Source: Pontibacter arcticus (GTDB lineage Bacteria > Bacteroidota > Bacteroidia > Cytophagales > Hymenobacteraceae). From it: a stretch of 64,000 bases of DNA. Under the pieces are notes generated by a model. It saw only the letters and a list, made by a program, of their open reading frames with translations, did not search any database and was not told the origin of the DNA. The stretch is from positions 1 through 64,000 of the forward strand of contig NZ_QMDV01000005.1 in assembly GCF_003284895.1 (NCBI RefSeq), in the 5' to 3' direction. A program made the translations under genes and the position numbers. Shown here one piece after another: positions 8,680 through 17,692 of this stretch. Positions within the stretch are counted from its first letter, which is position 1. Each line of letters starts with the position of its first letter.

Positions 8680-9108
8680 TTACTGAAGAAGGAATACCAT
8701 GTACTCATAGTTAGTTGAAGAAGGTAAAGGAGCATAATACTTTATCTGGCTACCTGATTCTTCCGCTAATTTATACTTTGTTCCGTCTATGGTCAGCTCT
8801 TTGGAGCTCTTATCATAAACATAACTTACGGTTTCACTAATAGCTTCATTGCTATCACACTTAGCTGTTCCTTTACTAATCTTTAAAGTGCCATTTGAAC
8901 TAAACTGAAAAGTGTCATCCTTCTCACAGTTTAATACCGCATAATACAGCACCCGCCCTGGTGGGTTTGAGGATTGGTTTTTATCAACCATACCATACTT
9001 CCAGGTTTTAGAAAGTAAAATGTTTGCTGGTTCATGCTCATTATCCTTTTTGCAGGAGCTCAGCAGGACAATAAAAAGCATGAAGCTTACTATAAGTAGT
9101 TTATGCAT
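8680..9108 (-). CDS. Lipoprotein, unknown (lipocalin-like size)
   Basis: 142 residues. A lipoprotein signal (hydrophobic 4-16, lipobox LLSSC with Cys19) predicts anchoring to a membrane from the periplasmic side. The mature part includes LLSKTWKYGMVD, FQFSSNGTLKISKG and KELTIDGTKYKL. This run of short strands with a WxxG-like start resembles the lipocalin-like domains common in Bacteroidota lipoproteins. The assignment to a lipocalin fold is a guess from pattern. No operon partner: 72 bp separates it from the kinase gene downstream. Confidence 0.75.
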   Translation of the reverse strand: MHKLLIVSFMLFIVLLSSCKKDNEHEPANILLSKTWKYGMVDKNQSSNPPGRVLYYAVLNCEKDDTFQFSSNGTLKISKGTAKCDSNEAISETVSYVYDKSSKELTIDGTKYKLAEESGSQIKYYAPLPSSTNYEYMVFLLQ

Positions 9109-9219
9109 TTGTGTAAAGAGCTTTTAATGATGTAATAAGTAGTTGTGGCGTAGCCTTTTTGCTCATCTTGAAACCAGCCATTTAACTATTTAACAACACA
9201 GCACTTAACCAAAATAAAA

Positions 9220-9247
9220 AAGCCCTTGAAGTTAGCTTCAAGGGCTT
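9220..9247 (-). terminator. Terminator fused to the 3' end of tRNA-His
   Basis: Perfect 12-bp stem AAGCCCTTGAAG/CTTCAAGGGCTT with a 4-nt loop, followed on the minus strand by TTTTTATTTTGG. Its first base on the minus strand is the A of the encoded CCA, so the terminator starts at the last tRNA nucleotide. Confidence 0.9.
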
Positions 9248-9324
9248 GGGGTGATCGATGGGATTCGAACCCACGACTTCCAGAATCACAATCTGGTGCT
9301 CTAACCAGCTGAACTACGACCACC
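9247..9324 (-). tRNA. tRNA-His (anticodon GTG)
   Basis: Cloverleaf readable on the minus strand. The acceptor GGTGGTCG pairs with CGATCACC, with one G-U pair. The anticodon arm CCAGA-TTGTGAT-TCTGG has anticodon GTG. The T arm is GTGGGTTCGAATCCCAT. The extra 5' G (G-1) paired with C73 is the identity element of tRNA-His and is encoded here. CCA is also encoded (9249-9247). It is an isolated tRNA with its own promoter and terminator. Confidence 0.97.
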
Positions 9325-9342
9325 GTGTAGTGTTTGAGAATG

Positions 9343-9372
9343 CAAATATACGTATCAAATCCTTATTTGCAA
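9343..9372 (-). promoter_or_regulatory. Promoter of tRNA-His
   Basis: Minus strand: TTG (9372-9370), exactly 19 nt, TATATTTG (9350-9343), 19 bp before the tRNA 5' end. It matches TTG-N19-TAnnTTTG. Confidence 0.85.
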
Positions 9373-9402
9373 ACTCCAGCCCACTTTTTTGCTCAAAAAA
9401 TT

Positions 9403-10737
9403 TTAACGGTCGAACAGTAAACGTTCGCCTTTTTTATTTTCGTGGAAAGTACCGTTCGCAAATGCCAGATGCCCAGACACAACCGTATGCGTAATGGTGC
9501 TACCAAACGTATGCCCCTCGAACGGCGACCAGTTGCAATGGTAGTATGTATTTTCTTTGCTTACCGTGTACGGCTTGTTCAGATCAACTAAAACCAGGTC
9601 GGCCCAGTAGCCTTCTCTTATAAAACCGCGCTCGCGCACATTAAAAAGTATGGCCGGCGCATGGCACATTTTCTCCACTACTTTCTCCAGTTTCAGTTTG
9701 CCTTCCTGCACAAAGGCCAGCATCATTTGCAGCGAATGCTGAATTAACGGCACCCCGGACGGCGCTTTTTTATACTTCTCCTGCTTCTCGTCCCAAAGGT
9801 GCGGCGCGTGGTCGGTGGCAATTACATCGAGTTTATCATCGAGCATACCCTGCAGCAATGCTTTTTTGTGGCGCGCTTCTTTTACAGCCGGGTTACACTT
9901 TATCTGCGAGCCCAGGGTATCGTAATCATCCTTATCGAACCAGAGATGGTGCACGCATATTTCGGCAGTAATGCGCTTTTGTTCCAGCGGAACATCGTTC
10001 CGGAAAAGCTTGAGTTCTTCTTCCGTAGAAATATGCAGGATGTGCAGGCGGGTGTTATGCTTTTCGGCCAGTTTCACAGCCATATAAGACGATTTAAAAC
10101 AGGCCGCTTCGTTCCGGATTTCGGGGTGGCACTTTACAGGGATGTCATCGCCATACTTTTCCTCATAGATCGCCATGTTATCGCGGATGGTTTGCTCGTC
10201 TTCGCAATGCACGGCAATTGGTAACATGGCTTTCGAGAAGATATCTTCCAGCGTTTCGGCATTATCTACCAGCATGTTCCCCGTGGAAGACCCCATAAAT
10301 ATCTTGATGCCGCACACCGTGTTCGGGTTGGTCAGCAGCACTTCGGACAGGTTATCGTTGGTGGCACCCATGTAAAAAGAGTAGTTCGCCAGCGAGGTTT
10401 CCGCAGCAATTTTATACTTGTCTTCGAGTAGCTCCTGCGTTACAGCGTTAGGCACCGTGTTGGGCATTTCCATAAAAGAAGTAACGCCGCCTGCCACAGC
10501 CGCCCGCGCCTCTGAGCCAATTGTTGCCTTGTGCGTAAGTCCCGGCTCCCGGAAATGTACCTGATCATCAATAACTCCAGGCAGCAAGTATAAACCGGTG
10601 GCATCAATCGTTTCGTCAGCTTCGGTGGTTATGCTTTGGCTGATCTGCGCGATGCGGCCGTCTTTTACCAGCACATCGGCAGTAGTTATACTTCCTTCGT
10701 TTACGAGTTGTGCGTTTTTGATCAGGATAGATTTCAT
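9403..10737 (-). CDS. pyrC: Dihydroorotase (class I type)
   Basis: 444 residues from the ATG of MKSILIKNAQLVNEG. An upstream in-frame ATG (10782) adds 15 residues that do not fit the family. It is an amidohydrolase of pyrimidine synthesis that interconverts carbamoyl-aspartate and dihydroorotate. Motifs are the metal site DDQVHFREPGLTHK (about 58-71), further ligands in AVHCEDE and LHILHIST, and the catalytic ATDHAPH (about 304-310). On the minus strand a TATCTTCG -7-like box sits just before the start codon, implying a very short leader. Hydantoinase-type relatives are the main alternative, but the HFREPG/DHAPH pair favours dihydroorotase. Confidence 0.93.
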   Translation of the reverse strand: MKSILIKNAQLVNEGSITTADVLVKDGRIAQISQSITTEADETIDATGLYLLPGVIDDQVHFREPGLTHKATIGSEARAAVAGGVTSFMEMPNTVPNAVTQELLEDKYKIAAETSLANYSFYMGATNDNLSEVLLTNPNTVCGIKIFMGSSTGNMLVDNAETLEDIFSKAMLPIAVHCEDEQTIRDNMAIYEEKYGDDIPVKCHPEIRNEAACFKSSYMAVKLAEKHNTRLHILHISTEEELKLFRNDVPLEQKRITAEICVHHLWFDKDDYDTLGSQIKCNPAVKEARHKKALLQGMLDDKLDVIATDHAPHLWDEKQEKYKKAPSGVPLIQHSLQMMLAFVQEGKLKLEKVVEKMCHAPAILFNVRERGFIREGYWADLVLVDLNKPYTVSKENTYYHCNWSPFEGHTFGSTITHTVVSGHLAFANGTFHENKKGERLLFDR

Positions 10738-10923
10738 GTTGCGAAGATAGGGGAAGCGCGCCAAGGTTAAAAGTGAAAACAAACAGGTTTATACTTTTAA
10801 AGAGCGGGTAAGTATAAATCAGGAAAGTATACGGATAATATACGACAGGTTTACCGGCATTTCCCTCCTTAATTTAAAAAGCCGTACTTTTGTAAATCAA
10901 TACAAAGTATAAAATACATAGTT

Positions 10924-12276
10924 ATGGCCGAAGAAGCAGAAAAAGAAGTGACCACGTTCGAGGATTTTAAGTTGAACAAACAATTGCTGAACGCCATTGA
11001 AGAAGCCGGTTATGAAAAGCCAACCCCAATCCAGCTACAATCTATTCCGCAGATTATGGCGGGCCACGATATTTTAGGCATCGCCCAGACCGGAACCGGA
11101 AAAACAGCCGCATACCTGCTGCCGATCCTGATGAAAATAAAGTATGCGCAGGGCAACAACCCGCGTGCGCTGATACTGGCGCCTACGCGCGAGTTGGCTA
11201 TGCAGATTGAAGAAAGCATTAGCTTACTGGGTAAGTATACCGATATCCGGTACACAGCCATTTATGGGGGTTTAGGCCCCAAAACGCAGATCGAGATCAT
11301 CAACAACGGCCTTGATATTATAGTGGCCACGCCCAAGCGCCTGATGGAGTTATACCTGAAAGGTGAACTTATATTAAAGGAGTTGAAAACGCTGGTGCTG
11401 GACGAAGCCGATAAGATGATGGATATGGGCTTTATGCCGCAGATCCGCCAGATTTTAGAGGTAATTCCGCGCAAACGCCAGAACCTGCTTTTTTCGGCTA
11501 CCATGCACGATAAGGTCATTACGCTTTCGGAGGAATTCCTGGAATTCCCGACGCGCATTGAAGTAACGCAACAGGCCACGCCCGTAGAAACTGTTAGCCA
11601 GGTATTGTATCAGGTACCAAACCTGCGCACCAAAATCGCGATGCTCGAGTACCTGATCCAGGACAAGGAAACGTTTAACCGCGTGATCATCTTTACCAGA
11701 AGTAAGAAAAATGCGGAGAGCGTAGCAAAATTTTTGGAACGCCGCGAGTACGGCGAAGTACGCGCCATACACGGCAACAAAGGCCAGAACACGCGCATCA
11801 ACTCGATGGAGGATTTTAAAAGCGGCAACGTTCGCTTTTTAGTAGCAACCGATGTGGCAGCCCGCGGGATTGATGTAACGATGGTAAGCCACGTCATTAA
11901 CTTTGATGTGCCGTTTGTGTACGAAGATTATGTGCACCGCATTGGCCGTACTGGTCGCGCAGAGAACGCCGGAGCCGCGATTACGTTTGCCACAGAGCCA
12001 GAAATGTACCACATCCAAAGTATAGAAAAGCTGATCCGGATGAAGATACCAGTGGAGCTGATGCCAACGGAGGTAGAAGTTTTTGAAACCCCTTTTGAAG
12101 AACGCCAGGAAATAGCCCGCGAAATAGACCATCAGAAGCGCCGCGACAACCCGGACTTTAAAGGTGCCTTCCATGAAAAAAAGCCTTTCCCGAAATCAAG
12201 AGACAAAAAAGGAAAAGGAGACCCGAAAGCTTCGTTCTGGCAGAAAACAAAGAAAAAAGGAAGCAAGAAACGTTAA
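10924..12276 (+). CDS. DEAD-box ATP-dependent RNA helicase (RhlE-like)
   Basis: 450 residues. Q motif PTPIQLQSIP, Walker A AQTGTGKT (about 53-60), Ia PTRELA, Walker B DEAD (about 158-161), SAT motif III, and C-terminal motifs ARGID and HRIGRTGR. A tail of about 70 residues rich in Lys (KKGKGDPKASFWQKTKKKG) follows the core, as in RhlE-type helicases that act on rRNA and mRNA structure. A -7-like TACTTTTG at 10885-10892 lies 32 bp before the start but lacks a clear -33 TTG at the right distance. A terminator follows directly. Confidence 0.93.
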   Translation: MAEEAEKEVTTFEDFKLNKQLLNAIEEAGYEKPTPIQLQSIPQIMAGHDILGIAQTGTGKTAAYLLPILMKIKYAQGNNPRALILAPTRELAMQIEESISLLGKYTDIRYTAIYGGLGPKTQIEIINNGLDIIVATPKRLMELYLKGELILKELKTLVLDEADKMMDMGFMPQIRQILEVIPRKRQNLLFSATMHDKVITLSEEFLEFPTRIEVTQQATPVETVSQVLYQVPNLRTKIAMLEYLIQDKETFNRVIIFTRSKKNAESVAKFLERREYGEVRAIHGNKGQNTRINSMEDFKSGNVRFLVATDVAARGIDVTMVSHVINFDVPFVYEDYVHRIGRTGRAENAGAAITFATEPEMYHIQSIEKLIRMKIPVELMPTEVEVFETPFEERQEIAREIDHQKRRDNPDFKGAFHEKKPFPKSRDKKGKGDPKASFWQKTKKKGSKKR

Positions 12277-12279
12277 ACA

Positions 12280-12313
12280 AAAATGCCAGCTCTTTCGGGC
12301 TGGCATTTTTTAT
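12280..12313 (+). terminator. Terminator of the helicase gene
   Basis: Perfect 11-bp stem AAAATGCCAGC/GCTGGCATTTT with an 8-nt loop and T-run, 3 bp after the stop codon. Confidence 0.9.
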
Positions 12314-12432
12314 ACTTTATACTTTACAGTTAACTCTTGCTGCCGCGAGTTTGAGCGAAGCGGTAACTTGTGGTTTTCTCATTGCAGCAAGCTTTCAGCT
12401 TGCGGTAGGCAGAAATTCTGGTTTGTTTAAAC

Positions 12433-12879
12433 TTAAAAGAAGCCTTCTGCAAACTGCCTGAACTCGAAAACCAGGAACGTCATCGCGAAGCTCCACATCA
12501 CTGCGCTCCAAAGCATGTGCAGTATAATCCGCTTCCTGGATGCGCCGAACAAAGCAGCAACGATGGTTCCGAAGATAGGCGTTAGTAACAGGGGCGTCAG
12601 GAAAGCGATACCGCTTACGCCGAAGCGTTTCCATACTTTTACAATGTTGCGGTTCTTTTTGCTGAACATGGGCTGGCGCTTGGCAACCCGCCTTTTAGAA
12701 AGCCACCTCGAAGCCGCCCTGCCTATAAAAGAGAAAACCACTACGCTGGTCATCATTCCGGCAGCCGTTAACAATACTGTTTCGAAGTAAGATAAACCCA
12801 ATGAAATACCCGTTACAGGGCCGGCAAAGAACTTTACCATACTGATCAGGTACACCGAAAAATATTTAATTACCTCCAC
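12433..12879 (-). CDS. Integral membrane protein, small multidrug-export-like
   Basis: 148 residues with about four hydrophobic segments: 8-30, 35-55, 90-112 and 120-140. A basic stretch RAASRWLSKRRVAKRQP lies in the middle, and GIAFLTPLLLTPIFGTIVAA carries the proline-rich re-entrant look of the DedA/Sm_multidrug_ex superfamily. The PF06695-type assignment is tentative. The start is a GTG at 12879, and an in-frame stop shortly upstream rules out a longer form. Inner-membrane location is expected. Substrate unknown. It has no operon partners: upp ends 170 bp away. Confidence 0.75.
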   Translation of the reverse strand: MEVIKYFSVYLISMVKFFAGPVTGISLGLSYFETVLLTAAGMMTSVVVFSFIGRAASRWLSKRRVAKRQPMFSKKNRNIVKVWKRFGVSGIAFLTPLLLTPIFGTIVAALFGASRKRIILHMLWSAVMWSFAMTFLVFEFRQFAEGFF

Positions 12880-13048
12880 TTGCTCCGCTGCTAAAAATTG
12901 TACTCAAAACTAAGAAATATTCTTTCAAGTTTCTTATACGTATTCAAATCAATTTATAAGTATGATTATATCAACAACTCATTGCGTTAAAACAGAAACA
13001 TTCAGGCTATTATTACAGCTAAACCAAGTATAAACCTTAAGTTCAGGG

Positions 13049-13705
13049 TTATATTTTAGGGCCAAAGGCAAGATCACCGGCATCGCCTAAACCAGGTATG
13101 ATGTAGAAATTCTCGTTCAGGCGTTCGTCCATCGCACCCAGCCATACAATGGCCTCCGGGATTTGCTCCTGCACGTAAGCCACCCCTTCCGGCGATGCAA
13201 TAGCTGCCGCAATATGTACCTGCATTGGTTTGCCGTGCCGTAACATGCCCTGGTACGCTTTCACCAAAGAGCGGCCGGTTGCCAGCATCGGGTCGGCGAG
13301 AATCAGTATTTTATCGTGCAGGTCCGTAGAGGCCAGGTATTCCATGTTGATCTGCAGCTCGGTATGCGCTTCTTCTACGCGGTAAGCTCCTACAAATGTG
13401 CTGTACGCTTTATCAAAATAATTCAGCATGCCCTGGTACAACGGCAAACCTGCCCGAAGTATAGTAGCCAGCACAGGTTGTTCTACCAGTAGCATGGTGT
13501 TTGTTTCGGCGAGCGGGGTTGTGATGGTTTGTTCTGCAAAAGGCAATGTTTTGGAAATTTCGTAAGCCAGCAGTTCGCCTAAACGCTCCAGGTTGCGCCG
13601 GAACCGGAGGCTGTCGTGCTGCACGTGTATGTTGCGCAGCTCTGCTACAAAATGGTTTGCCAAAGATGGTGTTTCGGTAAGTATGCGGAGGTTTGATCGT
13701 TCCAT
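13049..13705 (-). CDS. upp: Uracil phosphoribosyltransferase
   Basis: 218 residues from ATG 13705 (MERSNLRILTETPSL). The longer in-frame start is rejected because family members begin near here and a promoter overlaps the extension. It converts uracil plus PRPP to UMP in pyrimidine salvage. Visible motifs are ILRAGLPLYQGML (about 85-97), the PRPP loop ILADPMLATGRSLVKAY (about 133-149) and the uracil-binding IIPGLGDAGDLAFG at the C-terminus. Length is normal. Cytoplasmic, single-gene unit. Confidence 0.96.
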   Translation of the reverse strand: MERSNLRILTETPSLANHFVAELRNIHVQHDSLRFRRNLERLGELLAYEISKTLPFAEQTITTPLAETNTMLLVEQPVLATILRAGLPLYQGMLNYFDKAYSTFVGAYRVEEAHTELQINMEYLASTDLHDKILILADPMLATGRSLVKAYQGMLRHGKPMQVHIAAAIASPEGVAYVQEQIPEAIVWLGAMDERLNENFYIIPGLGDAGDLAFGPKI

Positions 13706-13731
13706 GTAAGTGTTGATGCGTGGTTGTGGCT

Positions 13732-13762
13732 TAAAGATACAGAAGTACGGATAAGCCGCCAA
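13732..13762 (-). promoter_or_regulatory. Probable promoter of upp
   Basis: Minus strand: TTG (13762-13760), 20 nt, TATCTTTA (13739-13732). This is one mismatch from TAnnTTTG, 27 bp before the upp ATG. Confidence 0.5.
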
Positions 13763-13900
13763 TCATACTTTAAATTAAACCCGTTTACAGTTTGCAAATA
13801 GCTTCCAAAGTATAAAATGAGGGCTACTTTAAACATTCATTTTAGAAAGGAGTACATTTGTGTTTCGGAGTGATCTTCCATACTTTCTAATAAACGCTAC

Positions 13901-15571
13901 ATGAGAGCTATACTTTGTGCCCTGGGCCTTACGCTGCTGACTGGTTTCGGTGCGGCTGCGCAGGATGTAACCGTACCCTACAACCGCGATGTGTACGACC
14001 TGATAGACCGTTACGCAATAAAGTATGGCGACCGCGTTCCGTTGCTGCACACGGCAGTACGCTCTATCGGAAGGCAGGATGTAGCTAACCTGGCAGAGAT
14101 AAGCGCCCGCAATGCAAATTCTGTTGTAGATGATTTTAACACGCAGTATCTCCTGAACGATAACTGGAACTATACCACCCAGGGCGATAACCAGAGCCGC
14201 CGCCCTTTCCTGAATTACTTCTATACGAACAAAACAGACCTTTACCATTTCGAGAACGAGCATTTTACTGTTCGTGTAAACCCGGTACTGCACCTCGAAC
14301 TTGGCCATGATACGAACACCGACGGCGTACGCTACGTGAACACGCGCGGCGTGCAACTGGAAGGAAGTATAGACGAGCGTTTTGGCTATTACTTTTTTAT
14401 AGGCGAGAACCAGGCACGTTTTCCGGGGTATGTAAACGAGCGCATTCTACGCGATAACGTGGTGCCGCACGAAGGTTTCTGGAAACGATTTAAAGAAGAT
14501 GGCTACGATTTTATAACCGCGCGCGGCTATGTAAACTATGGCCTGAGCAAGCACGTGGAAATACAACTCGGCCACGACCGCCACTTTATCGGTGATGGGT
14601 ACCGCTCGCTGGTGTACTCTGATTATGCACCGCCAGGCTTTTTCCTGAAACTGAATACCACCGTCTGGAAACTGCATTACATGAACCTGTTCCAGGAGCT
14701 GATCTCCGAATTCCGCCGCTCGGACCGCGATCTGTTGTTTCCTAAAAAGTACATGGCCTTGCACCGCCTCGGCATCAACGTAACCGAAAACTTTAATGTA
14801 GGTGTTTTTGAGCAGATCGTGTTTGCCCGTGACAAAGGCCGCTTCGAGTTGCAATACCTGAACCCGATCATCTTTTACCGAAGTATAGAACAGGGCCTCG
14901 GCAGCGAAGATAACGCCATGCTGGGCGCAGACTTTAAATGGAACGTTGCCAACCGCGTGCAGCTGTACGGTCAACTGATGCTCGACGAATTTTTGTTAAA
15001 AGAAGTAAAGGCTGGCAATGGCTGGTGGGCGAATAAACAGGCAGGCCAGCTCGGGGCAAAGTATATCGATGCGTTTGGGTTGAACAACCTGGATCTGCAG
15101 GGCGAAGTCAACATCATCCGGCCGTATACTTACCAGCACATCAACCAGTTTTCTAATTACCAGCATTACAACCAGCCGCTGGCGCACCCGATCGGGGCAA
15201 ACTTATATGAGCTTATCGGCATTATCCGCTACCAGCCTATTCCGAGACTTAACCTGAAAGCTACGGCTATCGCTACACAATACGGCCAGGATATCATCAC
15301 ACCAACCGATACGATTAACTACGGTGGCAACGTGCTGCTTTCTTACTTGGACAGGCCGCAGGAGTACGGCAACAAGATCGGGCAAGGCATTAAAACAAAC
15401 CAAATACACTTAGACGTGACAGCTACTTTCCAGGTGCGCCACAATGTTTTTGTTGATCTGAAAGGCGTAATCAGAAGAACCGATGCCGCCGAAAATACCT
15501 TAGACAGAAACACAACCTACGGCTCATTCGCTTTCCGCTGGAACATTCCGCAACGCGTACACGAATTTTAA
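13901..15571 (+). CDS. Outer-membrane beta-barrel protein (Wzi/RemB-like)
   Basis: 556 residues with a signal peptide (cleavage after GFGAAAQ, about 21). The rest is rich in alternating aromatic strands (FTVRVNPVLHLELGHD, YGLSKHVEIQLGHDRHFIGD, FNVGVFEQIVFARD) and ends near the C-terminus with AFRWNIPQRVHEF. The pattern matches Bacteroidota proteins annotated as capsule-assembly Wzi family or gliding-motility RemB, which are large barrels with a helical N-terminal part. Which of the two names is apt cannot be decided from sequence. It is monocistronic, with a palindromic repeat remnant and a terminator behind it. Confidence 0.75.
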   Translation: MRAILCALGLTLLTGFGAAAQDVTVPYNRDVYDLIDRYAIKYGDRVPLLHTAVRSIGRQDVANLAEISARNANSVVDDFNTQYLLNDNWNYTTQGDNQSRRPFLNYFYTNKTDLYHFENEHFTVRVNPVLHLELGHDTNTDGVRYVNTRGVQLEGSIDERFGYYFFIGENQARFPGYVNERILRDNVVPHEGFWKRFKEDGYDFITARGYVNYGLSKHVEIQLGHDRHFIGDGYRSLVYSDYAPPGFFLKLNTTVWKLHYMNLFQELISEFRRSDRDLLFPKKYMALHRLGINVTENFNVGVFEQIVFARDKGRFELQYLNPIIFYRSIEQGLGSEDNAMLGADFKWNVANRVQLYGQLMLDEFLLKEVKAGNGWWANKQAGQLGAKYIDAFGLNNLDLQGEVNIIRPYTYQHINQFSNYQHYNQPLAHPIGANLYELIGIIRYQPIPRLNLKATAIATQYGQDIITPTDTINYGGNVLLSYLDRPQEYGNKIGQGIKTNQIHLDVTATFQVRHNVFVDLKGVIRRTDAAENTLDRNTTYGSFAFRWNIPQRVHEF

Positions 15572-15572
15572 A

Positions 15573-15605
15573 CTTACCTCCCTTGCCCCTCCTAAAAACA
15601 GAAGG
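15573..15605 (+). repeat. Degenerate copy of the C-rich palindromic repeat
   Basis: Just after the barrel gene's stop the sequence closely follows the terminal repeat of the 31952-32119 element. It shares ACCTCCC, TGCCCC, and CCTCCTAAAAACAG, but the closing GGAGGGGG arm has decayed to AAGGCG. It is a likely solo or decayed half-element. Confidence 0.55.
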
Positions 15606-15622
15606 CGAATCATTTTACAGGA

Positions 15623-15661
15623 AGCGGCTATACTTGCGCGGGCAGGTGTAGTCGCTTTTTT
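15623..15661 (+). terminator. Terminator after the beta-barrel gene
   Basis: 15-bp stem with a few G-U pairs: AGCGGCTATACTTGC with GCAGGTGTAGTCGCT, a 4-nt GCGG loop, then six T. Confidence 0.8.
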
Positions 15662-15711
15662 GTGCCTGTAATTCTGTGGTGTCAGGCACATTTTATACTT
15701 TAGAATTTAAG

Positions 15712-15719
15712 TATCTTTG
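15712..15719 (+). promoter_or_regulatory. -7 element TATCTTTG upstream of the ABC exporter
   Basis: TATCTTTG followed by C matches the Bacteroidota -7 box. The -33 position has only a T-run (CATTTTATAC), so this is half a consensus. It lies 123 bp before the ABC gene start. Confidence 0.45.
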
Positions 15720-15841
15720 CGGCGGCTCATGCAATTCGGTTCGCAGCGGCTTTTTATTTATCTGAAAAACATTCCGTTGCCCTGGGGCAGCAGTTATAGT
15801 TGCCGGCATTGTTCGCAATAACGGCAACAACCCATACTACC

Positions 15842-17680
15842 ATGAAAACCTATTTCCGCGTCCTTCAGTTTGCCAAACCCTACAGCCAGTTTGTACCGCT
15901 TTATACTTTGTATACAGTGCTGGGCATCATCTTTGGCTTGTTCAATTTCACGCTGCTTGTACCGCTGCTTGATGTATTATTCGGGAAAGTTGGCGCCGGA
16001 GAAGCAACTGCTATGGTAACCGAAAGGCCGGATTTTGCTTTTACCATCGAGTTCTTCAAGGATTTTTTCTACTATCATTTCGGGCAGATCATACTGGAGC
16101 ATGGCAAACAGGGTGCCTTGCTTTTTGTGTGCTGCATTATTGTGGCCTCTATCTTTCTGGCGAATCTTTTCCGTTACCTAGCCTTCCGGATTATAGGTGC
16201 GTTGCGGGCACATGTGGTGCGTAATATGCGCAGAGCCGTGTATGAGCGCGTAACCGAACTGCATTTGGGTTACCTATCCAACGAGCGCAAAGGCGACCTG
16301 ATGACGCGCCTCACTGTAGATATTCAGGAAGTGGAAAACTCGGTGGTCAGTACCTTAACCAGCGTGGTGCGCGAGCCTATTTCTATCATTGCATTTTTTA
16401 TAGTGCTGTTTACGATGTCGGTGGAGCTGACGCTTTTTACGCTACTGCTGCTGCCTATTTCGGGTGGTATTATTGCCGGTATTTCCAAAAGACTGAAGCG
16501 CCGCGCACAACAAGGCCAGGATTCGCTTAGCTTTATACTTACTATTATTGATGAAACCCTGAGCGGCATGCGTGTAATCAAAGCCTTTAACGCCGAGCCA
16601 TTCATACTTAATAAATTTCATAACCAGAATAACCGTTACGCACACATCCAGCGGTCTATTGCAAATAAGCGCGACCTCGCTTCTCCCCTTTCCGAGTTTA
16701 TGGGCGTAACCGTTGTGGCAGGGCTTTTATACTATGGCGGCTCGCTGGTTCTGAATAACAACTCCGAACTTTCATCAAGCGAGTTTATTACCTATATCAT
16801 ACTTTTCTCGCAGGTGTTGGTGCCGGCTAAGGCTATGTCGTCGTCGTTCAGTAACATCCAGCGCGGCCTTGTTTCCGGTGACCGCGTTTTACAGGTAATC
16901 GATACAGAACCATTGATTACAGACAAACCGGATGCAAAAGTATTACCCGCTTTTGAACACCAGATCGAGTTCCGTGATGTTAGCTTCAGTTACGGCGATA
17001 AACCTGTCCTTCAAAATATCAACATCACCATTCCGAAAGGAAAAACAATTGCGCTTGTGGGCCAGTCTGGTGGTGGAAAATCTACCCTCGCTGATCTGAT
17101 CCCGCGCTTTTACGACCCTACCGCAGGCGGCATTTTAATTGATGGCCACGATATCCGGGATTATACCATGGAGTCGGTGCGCGATAAAATGGGCGTGGTA
17201 ACACAGGAAGCCATACTTTTTAACGATACCATTTTCAACAACATCGCCTTTAACAAAGTAAACGCCACCGAAGAAGAAGTGATAGCCGCAGCTAAAATTG
17301 CGAACGCCCACGAGTTTATCATCAACACACCGGATGGCTACCAAACCATGATCGGCGACCGCGGCGGCAAACTTTCGGGTGGGCAACGGCAGCGCTTAAG
17401 TATAGCCCGCGCCATACTTAAAAACCCGCCCATCCTTATCCTGGATGAAGCTACCTCGGCACTCGACACGGAATCTGAAAAACTGGTACAGGAAGCGCTG
17501 GCCAACCTCATGAAAAACCGTACTTCCATTGTCATTGCCCACCGCCTGAGTACCATCCAGCACGCCGACGAAATTCTGGTATTGCAGCAGGGCCAGATCG
17601 TAGAGCGCGGCAGACACAACGAACTGCTCCAAAGCAGCGGCCTTTATGCCCGATTAACGCAAATGCAGCTAACTGTTTAA
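15842..17680 (+). CDS. ABC exporter, fused permease-ATPase (MsbA-like)
   Basis: 612 residues from ATG 15842 (MKTYFRVLQFAKPYS). An upstream in-frame ATG adds 14 non-family residues. Six membrane segments lie in residues ~20-330. The ATPase domain (about 365-605) has Walker A VGQSGGGKST (~405), signature KLSGGQRQRLS (~510), Walker B ILILDEATSALD (~532) and the switch His in VIAHRLST. It is a half-transporter that works as a homodimer in the inner membrane. The MsbA/lipid A flippase role is plausible because gmhA follows, but the substrate is not proven. gmhA starts 12 bp after its stop, so the two are likely an operon. Confidence 0.92.
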   Translation: MKTYFRVLQFAKPYSQFVPLYTLYTVLGIIFGLFNFTLLVPLLDVLFGKVGAGEATAMVTERPDFAFTIEFFKDFFYYHFGQIILEHGKQGALLFVCCIIVASIFLANLFRYLAFRIIGALRAHVVRNMRRAVYERVTELHLGYLSNERKGDLMTRLTVDIQEVENSVVSTLTSVVREPISIIAFFIVLFTMSVELTLFTLLLLPISGGIIAGISKRLKRRAQQGQDSLSFILTIIDETLSGMRVIKAFNAEPFILNKFHNQNNRYAHIQRSIANKRDLASPLSEFMGVTVVAGLLYYGGSLVLNNNSELSSSEFITYIILFSQVLVPAKAMSSSFSNIQRGLVSGDRVLQVIDTEPLITDKPDAKVLPAFEHQIEFRDVSFSYGDKPVLQNINITIPKGKTIALVGQSGGGKSTLADLIPRFYDPTAGGILIDGHDIRDYTMESVRDKMGVVTQEAILFNDTIFNNIAFNKVNATEEEVIAAAKIANAHEFIINTPDGYQTMIGDRGGKLSGGQRQRLSIARAILKNPPILILDEATSALDTESEKLVQEALANLMKNRTSIVIAHRLSTIQHADEILVLQQGQIVERGRHNELLQSSGLYARLTQMQLTV

Positions 17681-17692
17681 TTTATACCTGAG

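Noticed and set aside
12314-12432. Possible dispersed repeat with GCAAGCT/AGCTTGC hairpin
   Set aside because: I find no second copy in this window, so a repeat cannot be claimed; it is left as an unexplained 119-bp spacer.
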